Assembly (NCBI GenBank): GCA_029891385.1 | Contig: CM057228.1 | Span: 32,944,523 to 33,008,522 of the forward strand | DNA from: Erythroxylum novogranatense | Lineage: Eukaryota > Streptophyta > Magnoliopsida > Malpighiales > Erythroxylaceae | Length of the DNA stretch: 64,000 nucleotides | Reading direction: 5' to 3' | Shown: piece by piece, positions 24,601 to 38,500 of the stretch | How positions within the stretch are numbered: position 1 is the stretch's first letter | How the letters are laid out: each line of letters starts with the position of its first letter | Position numbers and translations under genes: made by a program | The notes under the pieces: generated by a model | Database searches by the model: none | Seen by the model: the letters and a program-made list of their open reading frames with translations, nothing else | What the model was told of the DNA's origin: nothing

Positions 24601-25287
24601 GCTCAATATTTAATGAGCCCTATACGGGACAGTTCAGGTACTCGGTCACAACACCGTAATAATTGAAAAAGTATCTCACGAGCATTTCATATGCATTTTG
24701 TCAAATGTGTTTGATTGAGTGAAGTGTACAATTTCTTATGCCTATGTGACAGTGTGTTAATTATGATAAATGTGAAATTGTGCTATAATTGTGATATGAA
24801 TTGTTGTGTTGCATGGATTGAGTGAACCATCAATGAGTGTTACCTCATTGAGTTCACAAAACTCACCAAAAATTGCAACGTTATCTTTTCAGGACCGAAA
24901 TTAGACTCCTAGCTACAGAGAGACTTTTCTAGCCGTGTAGATTGTTTCTGGAAAGAGAAGTCATGGCTCACAGGTCGGTTAGCTGGGACTTTTGGATGGC
25001 CTAGATAGATTTGATACTTTTTCCTCTTCCATGTAGTATTTTTTTACTATGTTTTTGATTGATGTACAGACAGTAAAGGATGATAGAGGTGTAAACTTTT
25101 GATTTTGATGGAATGAAATGAGGAAAAAGTTGGTTTCAAAAGGATTGTGATTTTTATATTGATGTTTTATTATGATGCCATGTGAAGTGAATGTAGTGAT
25201 CATTCGTAGCTCACCCTTATCGTAGGATATGTACAAGAATGACCTGCGGGCGTTCCGGTGTGTACCATGCGGTAAGAGGGCGCTACA
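21656..25287 (+). mobile_element. LTR C, main part
   Basis: From 21665 on it is the reverse-orientation homologue of LTR A (TTAATGAGTGCTTAGAA against CTAATGAGTGTTAGAA). It ends CATGCGGTAAGAGGGCGCTACA, matching the reversed start of LTR A. Its first 48 bases are at 5405-5452. No partner LTR or internal region was seen, so it is a solo LTR. It carries a GC-rich cassette (23610-23678: GCCGGCTAGCGAGCCG and similar). No protein-coding gene is supported; the frames present are short and on both strands. Confidence 0.75.
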
Positions 25288-26828
25288 CACCAAGTGTTTG
25301 ATAAAATGTACTCGTTTGATAAAAAATTGATTTTAAGGAATTTCAATTGTTCCCCTAAGTTTGTTTGGAGATTACTAGGTTTTCTTTAAAATTCTAAAAC
25401 ATTTTCCTCTTGATAATTAAAAGGATTTTTATATATAACATTTTATACATAATGCCCTACATTAACCAGATTATCAAATGATTAAGTGCTTATTTATGTA
25501 AATGATGAAGATTAGGTATAATAAAAATTACAATGATTTTGTCAAAAAATTACAATGATTGTTAAAAAGAATAATTTCAGTCTCTCTTACTCTTACTCTA
25601 CTTGACTTGAAATTTGAAATTTTAAGTCTTTTATAGCTAAAACACACCCTTTTAATAATTAGATTTAAAATAATTTGAAATTCTTCTTAAAGTTTTTTAA
25701 CATTAAATTAATTTTATTTGAAAACAAGTTTTATCTTGATTATGAAAGGACTATTGCCTTATGATTGTTAAATAATTGGTTATGTAATTATTGAACTTTT
25801 AATTGATTTAAATTATGAAGACAAGTTTACAATAATAATTGTTACACATGCAAGAATATTGCCTTTTGATAGTTATACAAATGGTAATGTAATGATTGAA
25901 CTTTTAATTAAACCAAGACAAGTTTAATTAGCTCGCCCTAATTTTGTTGAAACTACATTGGATTGAGTTGTCATTTTTAACTCTAATTATAGTTATGTTT
26001 GGTTAGTAAATGTTTATAGTTAGGGTTGATTGAAAATTTTTTATGGGAATTTGATTGAATACAGCATTGCATCGACTTTGATGATTATGATTGCATCTTT
26101 ATGGAGTATGAACGTTATAGATAATGTGTTATGTATGAATGTCTATTTGGTGTTTGTATTGATACTTATTGGGTTGATTAAGCCCTATTGGCATGTCATA
26201 GTATTAACCTTAGTTTGCTCAGATTGTTTTATTGTTTAACATGTGAGAAAATTTAATGGGGGCCATTGATTGAATTATTTTACATATTGTATTATAGATT
26301 AAGGATTGTTCTTTTGTTTATATATCGATGTAGGAAGTGTTTGAGTGTTAAAACTGACATACTATAATGATAGTGAATATATAGTTTAAATGCTTGATTT
26401 AAGGATTGTTCTTTTAATGTGTTTTTTATTAATAATTGCTTGATTTAACATTTTTTAATGATTGGATGCTATAATGAGTGATTTCGCTTCAACACTCACT
26501 TTTGATGTATTGAAGATGAATATAGAGACAACAACAATAACAAAGACGGTGAAAAAGATAGAATTTGGTGAATATGAATATAAGAACCTAAAACTTGTCA
26601 TAGTTGTGCTTATCTTCTATTTTTCCATTTTATGTGTAATTGCTCTTAATCTGAAGCTAAAATTCATGTATTTGAAGCATGTTGAATTGCTTAAAGAGCT
26701 GCAAATTTTAATGTGAATATTACTACTTAAACAAATGAATATTAACCAAACTTTTTTCATTTTTTATACATGAATAACATAAATATTAATAGATTATAAG
26801 TTATTGAATTTATTCCTTTTAATTTCAG
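25288..26828. other. AT-rich spacer, unassigned
   Basis: No gene or element end could be identified. An 84-codon frame (26462-26716, plus) includes one hydrophobic stretch (about residues 44-65) but resembles nothing I recognise. It may belong to the 5' part of the CACTA remnant that follows. Confidence 0.3.
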
Positions 26829-27881
26829 AAATTTTTTACTGGAATCTGCTATCGACGGGATCATGGATAGTGTATAGGAGTCACTAGCTCGTACACATTA
26901 TCACGACTTTATTAATGTGATACGCAAGGTTGGTGTACGATCGTCTTATATTTCTGAGGCCATAAGGAGTCGTTGGCAAGAGTACTGGACATCACCTGAG
27001 GCAATGATCATCTCATGGCGTAACTCGACCAACAAATGTGGTAGCTCAGGGGGAGATAATCTTCCCATTCATACGGAAGGATCAATTACCCACCACGAGC
27101 ATGCAGAGAGACTTGTAAGTATATAAATATTACACTTATATTCTCAATTTTTACTTTGCTATATTTCAATTTAAATTGAAGTGTGAATGTTGTGATGAAA
27201 ATATGTGTAGTATGGATAATGATCATTGTTGTGTTGAGTAATTTGCTACTACCATATATGGCTATGTTGAGTAATTTACTTTGTTCAACAGAGGGTAATA
27301 TCATAAAAACAGAGGAGACTCTACCAAAATTATAAATTCTAGTTTAACTTATAACATTTTATTGTTATGCAGGAAAAGTCTATGGGCGTTAGGCCTACAC
27401 CCCGTTAGTTATTTTTGCATACTCACATTAAGAAGCATGACGGTGTGACATTCGTCCACAGTCGATGTAGAGAACTAAATGTATGTGAATTTTATGGTTT
27501 AATATTCATTCTTAATAATTATCACTTACTAATTATAATATAAGCATTGCCTCCTAATAAAACCAAATACAATAAACAATTCAACGACAATCTTAGGAAG
27601 AACAAGCTATTGATGAGAGCCAGACATATTTTGATGCAGTGGGTGGTAGGGACAATCATGAAAGGATCTTCGGCCTAGGCTTATTTGGTAACACATGTTA
27701 TTCACAGTCCTCTATGTCTAATACAGCAGCATCTAGTACATGGTCGATAGTGGAACGTATCCATCACCTTGAGAGCACAGTGCAAACCTTGATGGACGTA
27801 ATAACTAAGCTCCAAAATGACATGGAGCAGTCGAAGGGGAGGGATAAAGACTCAGACCATCCGCGCTCACTAGGACAATAG
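26829..27881 (+). pseudogene. CACTA (En/Spm) transposon ORF1-like, Transposase_24 remnant
   Basis: Three exon-like blocks can be joined by GT-AG introns: about 26829-27115, 27373-27480 and 27597-27881. The first reads like the plant Ptta/En-Spm associated protein (ARTHYHDFINVIRKVG, then SRWQEYWTSP). The second holds the GVRPTP-LFLHTH-K-DG-FV signature. The third has VGGRDNHERIFGLG and ends in a coiled-coil-like HHLESTVQTLMDVITKLQND. In-frame stops occur in block 1 (near 26875) and in block 2 just before LFLHTH, so it is broken. This family accompanies the TNP2 transposase in CACTA elements; no TNP2 was found here. Confidence 0.65.
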
Positions 27882-28189
27882 GATTGTTGTTATCATTTGG
27901 TTTTAATTTATGTACAATTTAATGTTTTTATTATCAGTTAAGAAATCTTTTTCCTTTATATGATCATTTAATTTTCTGTTTAAACAAAATCAATATTTAA
28001 ACAAATCAAAAAATTATGAGTGGATAATTTATAGTTTTTGACATTGAAATCAAATTTGAAGTCGAGATTTTAAAAACAATTTCCATTCAATAAGTCATTA
28101 ATAGAGACTTAAAGGTGACCTCAGCAAGCATATAGGAGCTTCAAGCTCTATATTAAGCAATCCGTGTTGCATTTCAAGTAGGAAAATTA

Positions 28190-28620
28190 TTACTGACATA
28201 ACGGTTCTGTTGCTAAATTATGTTACATTTACCAACGGTTAGAAGTTAACCATCGATATTTGCCTAGTGTTAATTTACCAACAGCTATCGGGAAACCTTC
28301 GGTATACATTAACGTCCTTCACCAATAGAAATAGAGATCCATCGAAAAGGACCCAACTAATCTACCAACGGAAACCATCGGTCGATTAGTACGTATTTCA
28401 ACTATGGTTATCGTAAACCACCGGTAAACTTTGCCGATGAATTTGTTTGTTCCATCTGTAAATATGCAGACGAAAACTACATTCAGTCGGAATAGTTTAC
28501 CGACAACAGTTTTAACGATGAAAATTTTTGTTGGTCAAGTCTGTCAGTAAATTAGATTACCGACAGAATGTTAGCGTGTTCCATTAGTAATTTCTGATGA
28601 GCACCCATTTTCTTGTATTA
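28190..28620 (+). repeat. CACTA subterminal repeats and probable 3' end
   Basis: A stretch rich in short repeats of the form TTACCGACGG / TACCAACGG and their complements on both strands, the arrangement typical of CACTA subterminal regions where the transposase binds. It closes near 28600-28620 with TTTTCTTGTATTA, a decayed version of the terminal TTTCTTGTAGTG. The matching 5' terminus was not found. Confidence 0.6.
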
Positions 28621-28779
28621 TATGTTTAGTTTATGATTAATGACAAATATTGCCTAACTTATATCTTATATTTATTGTTTAATATGTTTTGTTAGAAACT
28701 AACATTGAAATCTTTTGTTCAAAACTAAAAATAAAATTCTTTGTAACATAGATGTTGGTTAATTTTGAATTTCATTATA

Positions 28780-31340
28780 ATGGGGTATTGGAAAGAAATA
28801 ATGACAACAAATATATTGGAGGCAAGATCAAAAGGATATTGGTGTTGATGAACTTAGTATGTTAGTACTAAAAGGAGTATCGAAAGATAAAGGACATAGA
28901 GTGATATCTATGTTTTATAATTTCTAGAAGATTTAATAAGATGCTTGAAAGAGTTGAGCTTATACTATGACAAGTACTTATTATTGATGCATTAACATAT
29001 GGAAGGATTGAACAAATATAAAGTTGAAATCTATTATGAGTATAGTCATGATATTCCTATAACTAATGGTAAGAAAATTCATTCTGATATCGACAATGAA
29101 GAGGAGTTATTCCAAATTAAGATGGAACAAGATGATAAAAATTTTGTTGTTATAGAGATTAGTGAATCAAGAAATGATATAGGGTGTTGATGAAATTTTT
29201 GCAATTGATGATGAAGAATATGTTAGTGTGAGAGCTAATGAGAAGAAATATGGGAAGAAGGTAGGTAGTGGGTTTAAATGTGATGGTGTTGTGGATGTGG
29301 TTGGAAGCAATGGAAAATATAGTAGTGAAAAGCAAACTTATTCAAATAATTTACAAAGAGAAGAAGGAAGTTCACAAAGTTAGTGTAGTGAATATGAAGA
29401 TAGTGATTCTAAAGTTTAATCACCAATATGTAATGATGAGAGTGGGTGCGAGGCCTCTAACAGAATGAAGAAATATATTGTTTTTAATCCAAAACTAGAA
29501 ATGAAAGATTTTCAATTTAAAGTTGGCATGAAGTTTAAGGATGAGGTTCTGCTTATGAAGGTAATCAAAAACTATGTAATTACAAATGGATATGATATGA
29601 GAATTGAGGCTATTTGTGATCCAACATACTTGCAAAAAAGGGAAAAGAAATAAGCAAGCTAGTAAGAAGTGGAATATTCATACATAAGTTTCAAAGGAAC
29701 TTGAATTGGCCAATTAGTAAGATGATAAGTGATCTTCAAAGGAAGTATACGTTGCAAGTGACTAAATTTCAACGTTATAGGGCAAAAAGGGAAGCTATTA
29801 TGATGCTACAAAGATCTATAAAAGGGCATTGTGCGAAATTATGGTCTTATTGATAAGAATTATAATGGGCTAATAAAGAAGGCCAATTTATTATCCAAAA
29901 TGAACTTAATGAAAAGTCTAGATAGTCAATGTTTAAGGGGTTTTCATGGGATTTAGTGCATTGAAGTATAATTTCCTTGGTAGTTGTAGAAAAATAATAG
30001 GGTTGGATGGATGTTTTTTGATGACTTTTATTGAAGGTGTTTTTTTAGTTGCAATTGTCCATAATGAAAACAATTAGATGTACCCTATATATTGAGATAT
30101 GGTTAATGGAGAGAATTACCAATCTTGGCATTAGTTTTAAGTCTTCTTATTGAAGATCTAAACATAAGTTGGAATTCATAGTCTTTGTAAGTGATCAACA
30201 AAAGGTGCATTATTGTTCTGTATATATGTTTTAAGTTATCATACTTATTGTACTGTTTAGTTGTATATATGTGTTGTATTATCATACTTACATTATATTA
30301 TTTTATGCATTCATTTTCTTTCAAGGTTTAGTGTATACATCGAAGAACCTGTTCCCAGAAGCTAAGCATAGAAAATATGCATGACATGTCTATGCCAATT
30401 GGTCTATAAATTACATAAAGGCCACAAATATAAGAGCTTGTTTTGGCATTGCACAATGGAAGTGGAATTTGAGGAAATAATGGATTAGTTGAAGAATGCT
30501 TCATAAAAGGCTTATGATGACTTTAATGTAAGGAATCTTGAGACTTTAGTGAAAACATTTATTAACACAAGATCGAAGTGTGAAGTTGTTCAAAAAAAAT
30601 ATAATGGAGACATTTAATGGATTCATATGTGATGCTCGATGAAAAAGCTTGATCAATATGCCACAAGATATTCGAGTTTTTTTAATGACTAAAATTTATG
30701 AAAAAAAGAGATATGATGATTAAATCCACTAATTATATATGTCCAAAGGTGAGAAAGACGATAAAGACTACATAATGAGAAGCAAGGCATTGTATGGCCA
30801 AGATAAAAGAAATTTTTGAAGTTTAAAGTAATGAATTTTGTAGATAAGTTTATTATTGATTTACAAGGAAGAACATGTCAATGTAAGGTTTGGCATTTAA
30901 CAGGAAACTCAAATAAGCATGCATTTGCTTCTATATCATACTAGAGAGAGGATATTGATGGGTATATAAACCAATATGACAAATGTGGATGTTATTTGAA
31001 GAGTTATCAATATGTCATAAAGCCCATTAGTGGTCCAAAATTTTAGCCGAAAGCTAAAAACTTACAACCTGTATTCCCTCTGCTGATTAAGAAGATGGAT
31101 GGAAGGTCAAAAAAGACTAGAATAAGGGATAAAGATGAAGAACCATGGAATCTAAATAAGTTTAGCAAAGTTGAAGCACTCATGAAATGTCAGTATTGTT
31201 TTAAACTTGGTCACAATAAACAAGGACGCAAACAAAAGGACCAACCTCCGAGACAACCTAAAATTGCTAAGGTAATTATATACTTATTTATAATTATATA
31301 TAGGCTAAATATTCTTACAAATCGTATGTATATAATGCAG
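28780..31340 (+). pseudogene. Mutator-like (MULE/MuDR) transposase, degraded
   Basis: Pieces appear in the correct order across frames: an N-terminal part (near 28999, LNKYKVEIYYEY); the MuDR domain (29465-29650, MKDFQFKVGMKFKDE); a YRAKREA stretch (29777); the catalytic-core start LDGCFL with the first DDE aspartate (30002-30020); NQMYPI and WHCTMEVEFEE-like pieces (30060-30480); a SWIM finger (30865-30935, CQCKVWHL...HAFAS); and a C-terminal zinc knuckle (31188-31232). Numerous stops and frameshifts mean no protein can be made. In the final knuckle the last cysteine is arginine (GHNKQGRK). Terminal inverted repeats were not located. Confidence 0.8.
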
Positions 31341-34261
31341 TAAAAATGAGGAAGACCATTGAAAAATCCAACGTCTACATCCAACATTAACTGTGGTTCA
31401 AGAAGAAGAGGCAAACAATCAATATCTACATATCCAACACCACAATGTCTATCTTAAGAAGAGAAAAGAGGGTGGTAATTGAATATTCACCCTTAATTTT
31501 TGATTTTCCTTAACTTTTTTACATATTCTAAATATTTATGTGTATGAAGGTCATCCAAGGATATGGGGTAACATTTAGAGAAGTTAGTGGAAACACTTAT
31601 TTTATTGTTTATTACCAAATTATAATTTTTTGGTTGATTATTTGTTATTTATATTTAATTATTAATAATATATTATTTGTTTATAATGTTTTATAGATGG
31701 GTGGTACTCCATTTTAAGTATTCGAATCAACTTAAGCTTCTCAAAATACAAATTTAAAAAAAAACAAAAACAGGAGGAGATTTAAAGTAAGGTTAAAAAA
31801 TCAAGTCCAAAAAAATCTCAAGTTGATGATGACGAATCTGTGGCAAAATGAATTATGTTCAAATATTGTGTTATAATTTGGATATAGATTTGAACTTTGT
31901 ATTGCGAATTTGGATTTAGATTTGAACTTTGCAAATTGGTATAAGCAAACAAAAGCTTTTCTCGAAGAATGATGCATCAAATTTCCACGATAAATTGTCA
32001 CATGGAACCTACAAAATGAAAATAAAAAATCATATCAAACTTATGTAAAATTTTGAAAAGTTTATAAATTACTATATAAACTCACCTCTTGCACATAACA
32101 ATGAATCTCGTAGATAAAAGTCTTACCCCATCATACAGAAGATGTCTAGAAATTTTTTTTACAATAACAAAACCTCTACTCTTTTACCAATACCACATAT
32201 CTACAAGAAACTTACAATTTGAATAATCATTATTCAAATGTATAACATTAATATCATATAAGTTATAATTGAAATAATCATAATGAACTAATAAAATATA
32301 AGGGCAATATTCCCATTTATATTATTCCATTGATATCCATAACTTCATTTTGCTATTAAGTTGGGACAATCAATATAGGAACATGAAAATTACTTAGAAT
32401 AATGATATCCATATTATATACTAAATAAAAAACAAAATTATCAATCTTATTTTACCGTTGAACATAATCCCTTCTCTTGGCAAAATTGAGAGTATTTCCT
32501 TTCACTTTTATTAAATTGTCGAAAAAACAATAAATAACATTCTTAAATCCACTAACAACACCTTCACACTCTTCCTATATCAAGTATATAGTAGGTGCAC
32601 ATGCAACAAAAGCCATGTACATTTTATTTGCAGTTTTTTATAATACACATGATGTAGTTAAATATTATTAACACAATATGGTTAAACTTTGTTTCAATAA
32701 AGTACTAAGCATATTTGGAGAATCAATGATTGTTTTAGAAACCTAATTTCTTAATTTTTTATAGCTTGGTAGGCTTTCAGCTTGCAATTCAACTTTTGTT
32801 ACTTGCTCTATTTTTAACCTTTTACAGTTATATGTACACATTTAATCATGGGATAAATGAATGAACAATCAATATATGCATATAAAATATTAGTTGAGTA
32901 CTAACTACACTAAGAAAGAATTCCCAATTCATATATATATTAATCAAATGCACTATAAATATGATTAAAATAAACAAACAAAATTAGTAGACCAGGAGTA
33001 GTCATCAATATACATGTTCATGCACACAACATATCACATTGCAAAGTTCTTATGAGCAATGAATTTCTATCTTTTATATCAATACATTTCTTGTCATTTA
33101 CTTCTAAAACTATTTTATATTCCTATATAGTCTAAGCTCCATCCCAAACCTAATTAAAATTATCAGTAAAGCATAAGCACAAAACAAATAAAGTAAGATG
33201 ATAGGGCCAAAATAATGCATTTCAAAGGCAAAAAAAGCAAATTAAAATGTATGGATATAATGCATCAAATGGAAATATAACCATATTAAAGAAAATAAGA
33301 ATTAAGTCATAAGAAAGTTAAGGATGAAGCAATGACAAAATGATTGATGTAACAGAAAAAATGACCTTATGTATACTTGTTTCTCCTTTTTTTTTAGTAA
33401 CAAACTGAGTTTTTTTTAATAAAAGAAAAAGGAGAATCAATGGTTTGAAACAAATGAAGGCATTAATTTTCAACACCTTCAATAGTTTTCCATATTATAT
33501 TATGAGAGCAATATCAAATTCTATACTCTTAAGCACAGTAATATCAACTTCTACACCTAAGTTATCTTATAAAAATAATAAGCCACAATAAGCTTAGAAC
33601 CATTGAACAAATGAAGGAAATAATAAACCCAGTAAAAACCATTGAAAAATGAAGAAACACGTATAATTACATGCAAAAACTAGGTAACTACAGTAGGAGC
33701 TCCACAATCAATAAGGAAGCAGAAATATAAAATGTACCATTGAAGAACAAGCAATCGCAATTGAAAATGTAACAAGGTAGACTACACATATCGAAGCATA
33801 CTATAACAGAAGCAAAGCATGAAAGAATAGGGAAGGAGGTAGAAACAAAAAATGTATCTGGGAATAACAAGCAATTGCAATCATAATAAGCATACCGAAG
33901 CAACGAAAAGAAGGGAAACAGAAAAAGAACCTTGATTGAAGCAATATCAATTAGAGATCCATAATCAACGATGAACCTAGCAAAAAAAACTAGGTAAATT
34001 AACATCCAAATTGGTTTCAGGTTTTTAGCAAAATTAGGTTTACATTTTAAAATTTAATAAAATAAATATTGAATAGTTTAAAATATTGTACACGTAACAT
34101 ATACAAAAAGGGCATCATGGAATGTAAGCTTCTGGCTATTTTTGTAATAAATTGAAAGTTTGAATATTTTAACGTCATTTTTAAACTTGGACTAGTATTA
34201 CAATATTAAGATAAATTTGAGATTTTTTATAATTTACTAGTATTATTGTTGTAATTACTTT
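31341..34261. other. AT-rich spacer, unassigned
   Basis: About 2.9 kb with no gene, RNA or element end recognised. The 105-codon minus-strand frame at 33688-34005 is a composition by-product, Leu/Phe/Cys-rich with no domain. Part of this may be the 3' remainder of the MULE. Confidence 0.4.
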
Positions 34262-34266
34262 GTAAT
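34262..34266. other. Target-site duplication of element D, left copy
   Basis: GTAAT immediately before the LTR start TGTTGG. A perfect copy follows the element at 44126-44130, which proves that both outer ends are intact. Confidence 0.9.
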
Positions 34267-35464
34267 TGTTGGACCCCGATCCTTGATTGATATGTAAAAT
34301 TATAAAATGGCAATTAAAGGAGAATTTTGGGGTGAATTATGCATGTACAAAGGAAAGAAAATAATGCAAGAATTGAAATGATTGTGTTATAGACGTTATT
34401 GTGCTTTAAGGCAATTGATGAGAAAAAGAATTGATTGATTTTAATGACTTTGAGATTTGAGTAGATTTGTATGGTTTATGAAAGTTAAAGTGAATGAGTT
34501 GATTGAAATGGAAGTTGAAAATCAAGAAATAAAGAATGAAAGTGTGAGAACTTGGAGAATTATGAAAGTTTGACTTTGTGAGATGAATAGTAACAAAAAA
34601 TTGACTTTTTGGTCTAAAATCTTTGTGAATTTTTCTGGATTGATCTAGAGAGATTTTGATAAAAGGATCTTCATGAAACTTATAGTTTCTGTTGAGAGCT
34701 TTCTATCGCCTTAAAATATGACATTTTTCGATATGGAGATTGCAAGTTATGATCTCTCAAAGTTAAGGTTATTTTGCTTTGTTTTGAAAATGCTCATAAG
34801 TGTAGGATTTTGTATGCAGTGTTTTAAGGAAAATTCTAGACTGATGTGTTTTGAATTAGGTTAAGTGGTTTACATGAAATTTGTAGCTTGTCTTTCAATA
34901 TTTCCAACGCTATAAAGTATGCAATATTTGGATACGGAAATAGGAAGATATAAAATTTGGAAGGTTGGATATTGTTTAGTTGATTTTTAACAAAGCAGAA
35001 ACTTTGATTGAAAAATTGGCCTAGTTAGAGGTTGAAATTGCCTTTAAGTTCTTCATTAAAGTTTTAAATTATTTTTTATCTTTCCATGGATATAAAGTAT
35101 AGAATTTTTGGACCATGAAATAGGAAGTTATGGATTTTACAAGTAACTGTTACAGTTTGGGAAGAGTATTAGTGGACAGGAACTTTGAAGTAATTTTTGA
35201 CTCCCTTAGAAGCCAAATTGATTTTTCTGTCCTTCATTAAAGTTGTAGGTTGCTTTTTTATATTTGCATTGATATAAAATATGACATGTTTGGACCTTCT
35301 ATGTTACTATTTTGGGATGGCAAGTAGGAACAGAAACTTTGATTGCATTTTTTACCCCTTGAGAGACGGAATTGATTTTTAAGTTCTTCATGAAAGTTGT
35401 AAAGCTTCCTTTCCGCTTTCTATTGATACCAAGTTTGTAAATTTTGGACTCTTGAGTCAAAAGT

Positions 35465-35507
<43 letters not shown>

Positions 35508-38500
35508 GGAAAAAGAAATTGAAACGGGAGCAGGCGAGGGACTGACCTCGCCCTCGCGAGTGCGAGCCTGCGTCCTCGCGATGTCCTCTCTATGCAACGC
35601 CATTTGATTTTTTTTCTATTTTTGGTTATTTTCTTTTCTGAATCCGACCCTTTTCAATCTTTTGCTTATAAATTTTTCGTCCGACATCCGATTGACTTGA
35701 TTTTTGAAGAGTTATATTCCTAAGACATCCCTCTATCTCCCCATGGAAAATTGTCGATTTTTGAGATTAAATTGAAAGAGATTGATTTAATCAAAATGAG
35801 TTGGAAAAGTTTCTGAACATGGTTTAGTATTTTGGTGAATTCTTGATCTGTGGAGATCCGATTGAATTGATTCTTGTTGCAAACTAAAATAGACACATGG
35901 GGCTACAAGTCATATGAAGAAATTGAATTTCAATTTAGCCCCTAAGACTTTCAATTTCTGAATTGAAGTCGAGTTTAGTGTTCAGTCTTAGATTAGTAAG
36001 AGCTGAAAGTATTTTGGCCATACCTTTTGCTCTAGTCATCCAAATGAGGTGATTCTTAATTTGCATTAAACCAGAGAAATAGGGATACAAATGTTATGAA
36101 GGATTCTAGTTTGAACTTAGTCTTTAAGAATGTCAATTTTTTTATGGAAGTAAAGTGTTGGAAAATGTTTTAGCATAAGAATAGTGCGAAATGTTTGAGG
36201 TGTAAATTTTGGAGTAGTGAACCAAATTAAATGATTTTGGTGCAGTTATGAAATTGAGACTATGAGGAACATTTCTCTATAAGGAAGTTTTACAAAATTC
36301 CTTCAATTTGATGATTTCAAAAATATCCTAAGTTAAGCATGATTTAATGAATTTTGAGACTTTGTTATATTTTATGATTTTGAGGACTTAATTAGCATGT
36401 TAAATTGAGTAAGAGCATATGGGATAAGTTGATTGGATTGAATTAAATTAAAGTGTTAGAAATGCATAGGGGCAGAATTGGAAGAGTACTTAAGCTTTTA
36501 AGTTTCAAGGCTTATAAGGAAGGGCTTAATGGTCTTTTTTGCATTCATTAAAGACAAGTAAAGAGGCTGCCCTTTAAGGAGGAGAGGAAGCACGAAAATT
36601 TTTAAAAGAAAGAACAAAATTTAAGAGAGAAAAGAGAGAAGATGGTTTCGGTGGAGGTAAAAGAGAAAGAAGAGGAAACTTTTAGGTTTTGATTTTTATA
36701 AGGTTTGGAAGAGGGATTTTCAAGAAGATTCAAGGTGGAAAAATGAAAAGGAGCTCAAGAGCTTTATTTTGAGCCAAGAAAATCCGAAATTGATGAAGAA
36801 TTAAGGTAAGAGGAATTTTTACTATGTTAAATTGTGAAAGGATTTTGGTTTAGATAGCTTGGATATTGTATGGGTTTAAGTTTACTAAGCTCAATTTTGG
36901 TGATTACATGGTTTAACTTGCTCAAGTTTGGATGTTTATTAATTAGGAATTTTGGCATGAATTAGGGAATTTAATTGAGGCAATGTAGAAATTGATGCTT
37001 TAGACAAGTTACAAGCATGGAAATGAGGTGGGTACCATGTTTATATTTTGAAATATAAGCTATGTATGTGTTTTTGAAAAATCAAGAAAGTGAAAGGTTT
37101 TTTATTTAATTATTATTTTCAAATGATTAAATTCCTTACTTTTGGAATGATCTTAGAAATCGTTATAATGGTATATTCATTATTTGGAATGATTTAAGAA
37201 ATTGCAATAATTATTGAATTCATTATTTTTGAATGATTTGAATAATTTGAGAAATGTCTATAATTGATGATTTCGTTGTTTTGAATGAATGGGAATTTGA
37301 TTGACTTATGATTTTGATAAATTGCAAAATTGTTGCATTCTTGGGTGCTTGAATGATTGAGAATTTGATATGTGAATTTGTGTGACTTTGTGACATTATG
37401 TTTGAATATGATATGACATGATATGAAAATTAAGTTTTCGAAATATGCCTTCGGACAGTCCGATTTTCAAGTATGAATTTGTCTGTTATGTGGGTTTGGT
37501 TTGGTCCCATAAGAGGGTCAAGTGCACTTGTCTAGGCTTCGCCCGCCTACCCGCTAGTGACATTGGAGCTCCGTTAAGGACTCCCATAAGTTCACGGCTA
37601 CACGGACATTATCACGGGAAGGTGTAGTACATTCATTCTCACTACTGGGACCACTATGTGGGAATGTGCAATACGTTCTGTTTCTGGACTGACCCAAACC
37701 AAATTCTGATATGTTATGTGCTTATGTGTGTTATATTGTGATGCATTACATGATTTGAAAATTGTTCATGAATTTTTGAAATAAATGGAGATTTACATTA
37801 TTTGAAATGGTTCATGAAGTTTGAAAAGTTGAGAATTTTGAGAAATAAGCAATTGATAGTTCAACTGTGAAATTTTAAAAAAAATGACAAAAGTTTTCAA
37901 AAGATTATTTTTGTTTATTTTTTGATTTATAAACATGTTATCCACGAGCTGTAAAGCTCACCCCCTTTCATCTCCATCTTCAGGTTTCAAGAAGGAGATC
38001 GGACGAAAGAAAGCTAAGACGTTTATCCGTTATGTTTGTTTATGATGTTTTTGAAGTTAGATTTTTGTAAAAGTAAGATGTTAGTGTATTCAAGAGTTGT
38101 ATATTTTGTATTTCGGATTTTGGAATTGATGTTGTATCGTGGCTTGAAAATGCCACTTTTGCTTGGTGATATATTTGCTTTTGGATTATGTAAATGAATT
38201 ATGGATGTGTATGTAGAATAAAAAGGTGAATTATGGTTTTGTATATAAATTGCATATGTTTATGAATGGGATTGATTGTGTTTGGATTCTGGACAGGAGG
38301 TCCGATGATTTTGGTTATTGATTGAGAATTATTGAAGTGTTATAGGTATAGAAATGTGTTTGTTTGTGTTGAGATTCCGGACAGGAGGTCCGATGAATTG
38401 TGTTGATTGAGCTGGAAATATAGAAGTGCTTATTTGTGTTTGAATTGTGGGTTTATTGACATGTGTGTAAGGTGCCTTATGCCAAAAGCAAAATAAGTTT

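Noticed and set aside
33688..34005. 105-codon minus-strand frame, hydrophobic and Cys-rich
   Set aside because: Its sense strand is a purine-rich, locally repetitive AT-rich stretch; the composition alone explains the frame.
35464..35503. TG/TA microsatellite in the 5' LTR of D
   Set aside because: A simple-sequence expansion of a short TA run that is also in the other LTR; useful as a marker but not a functional signal.
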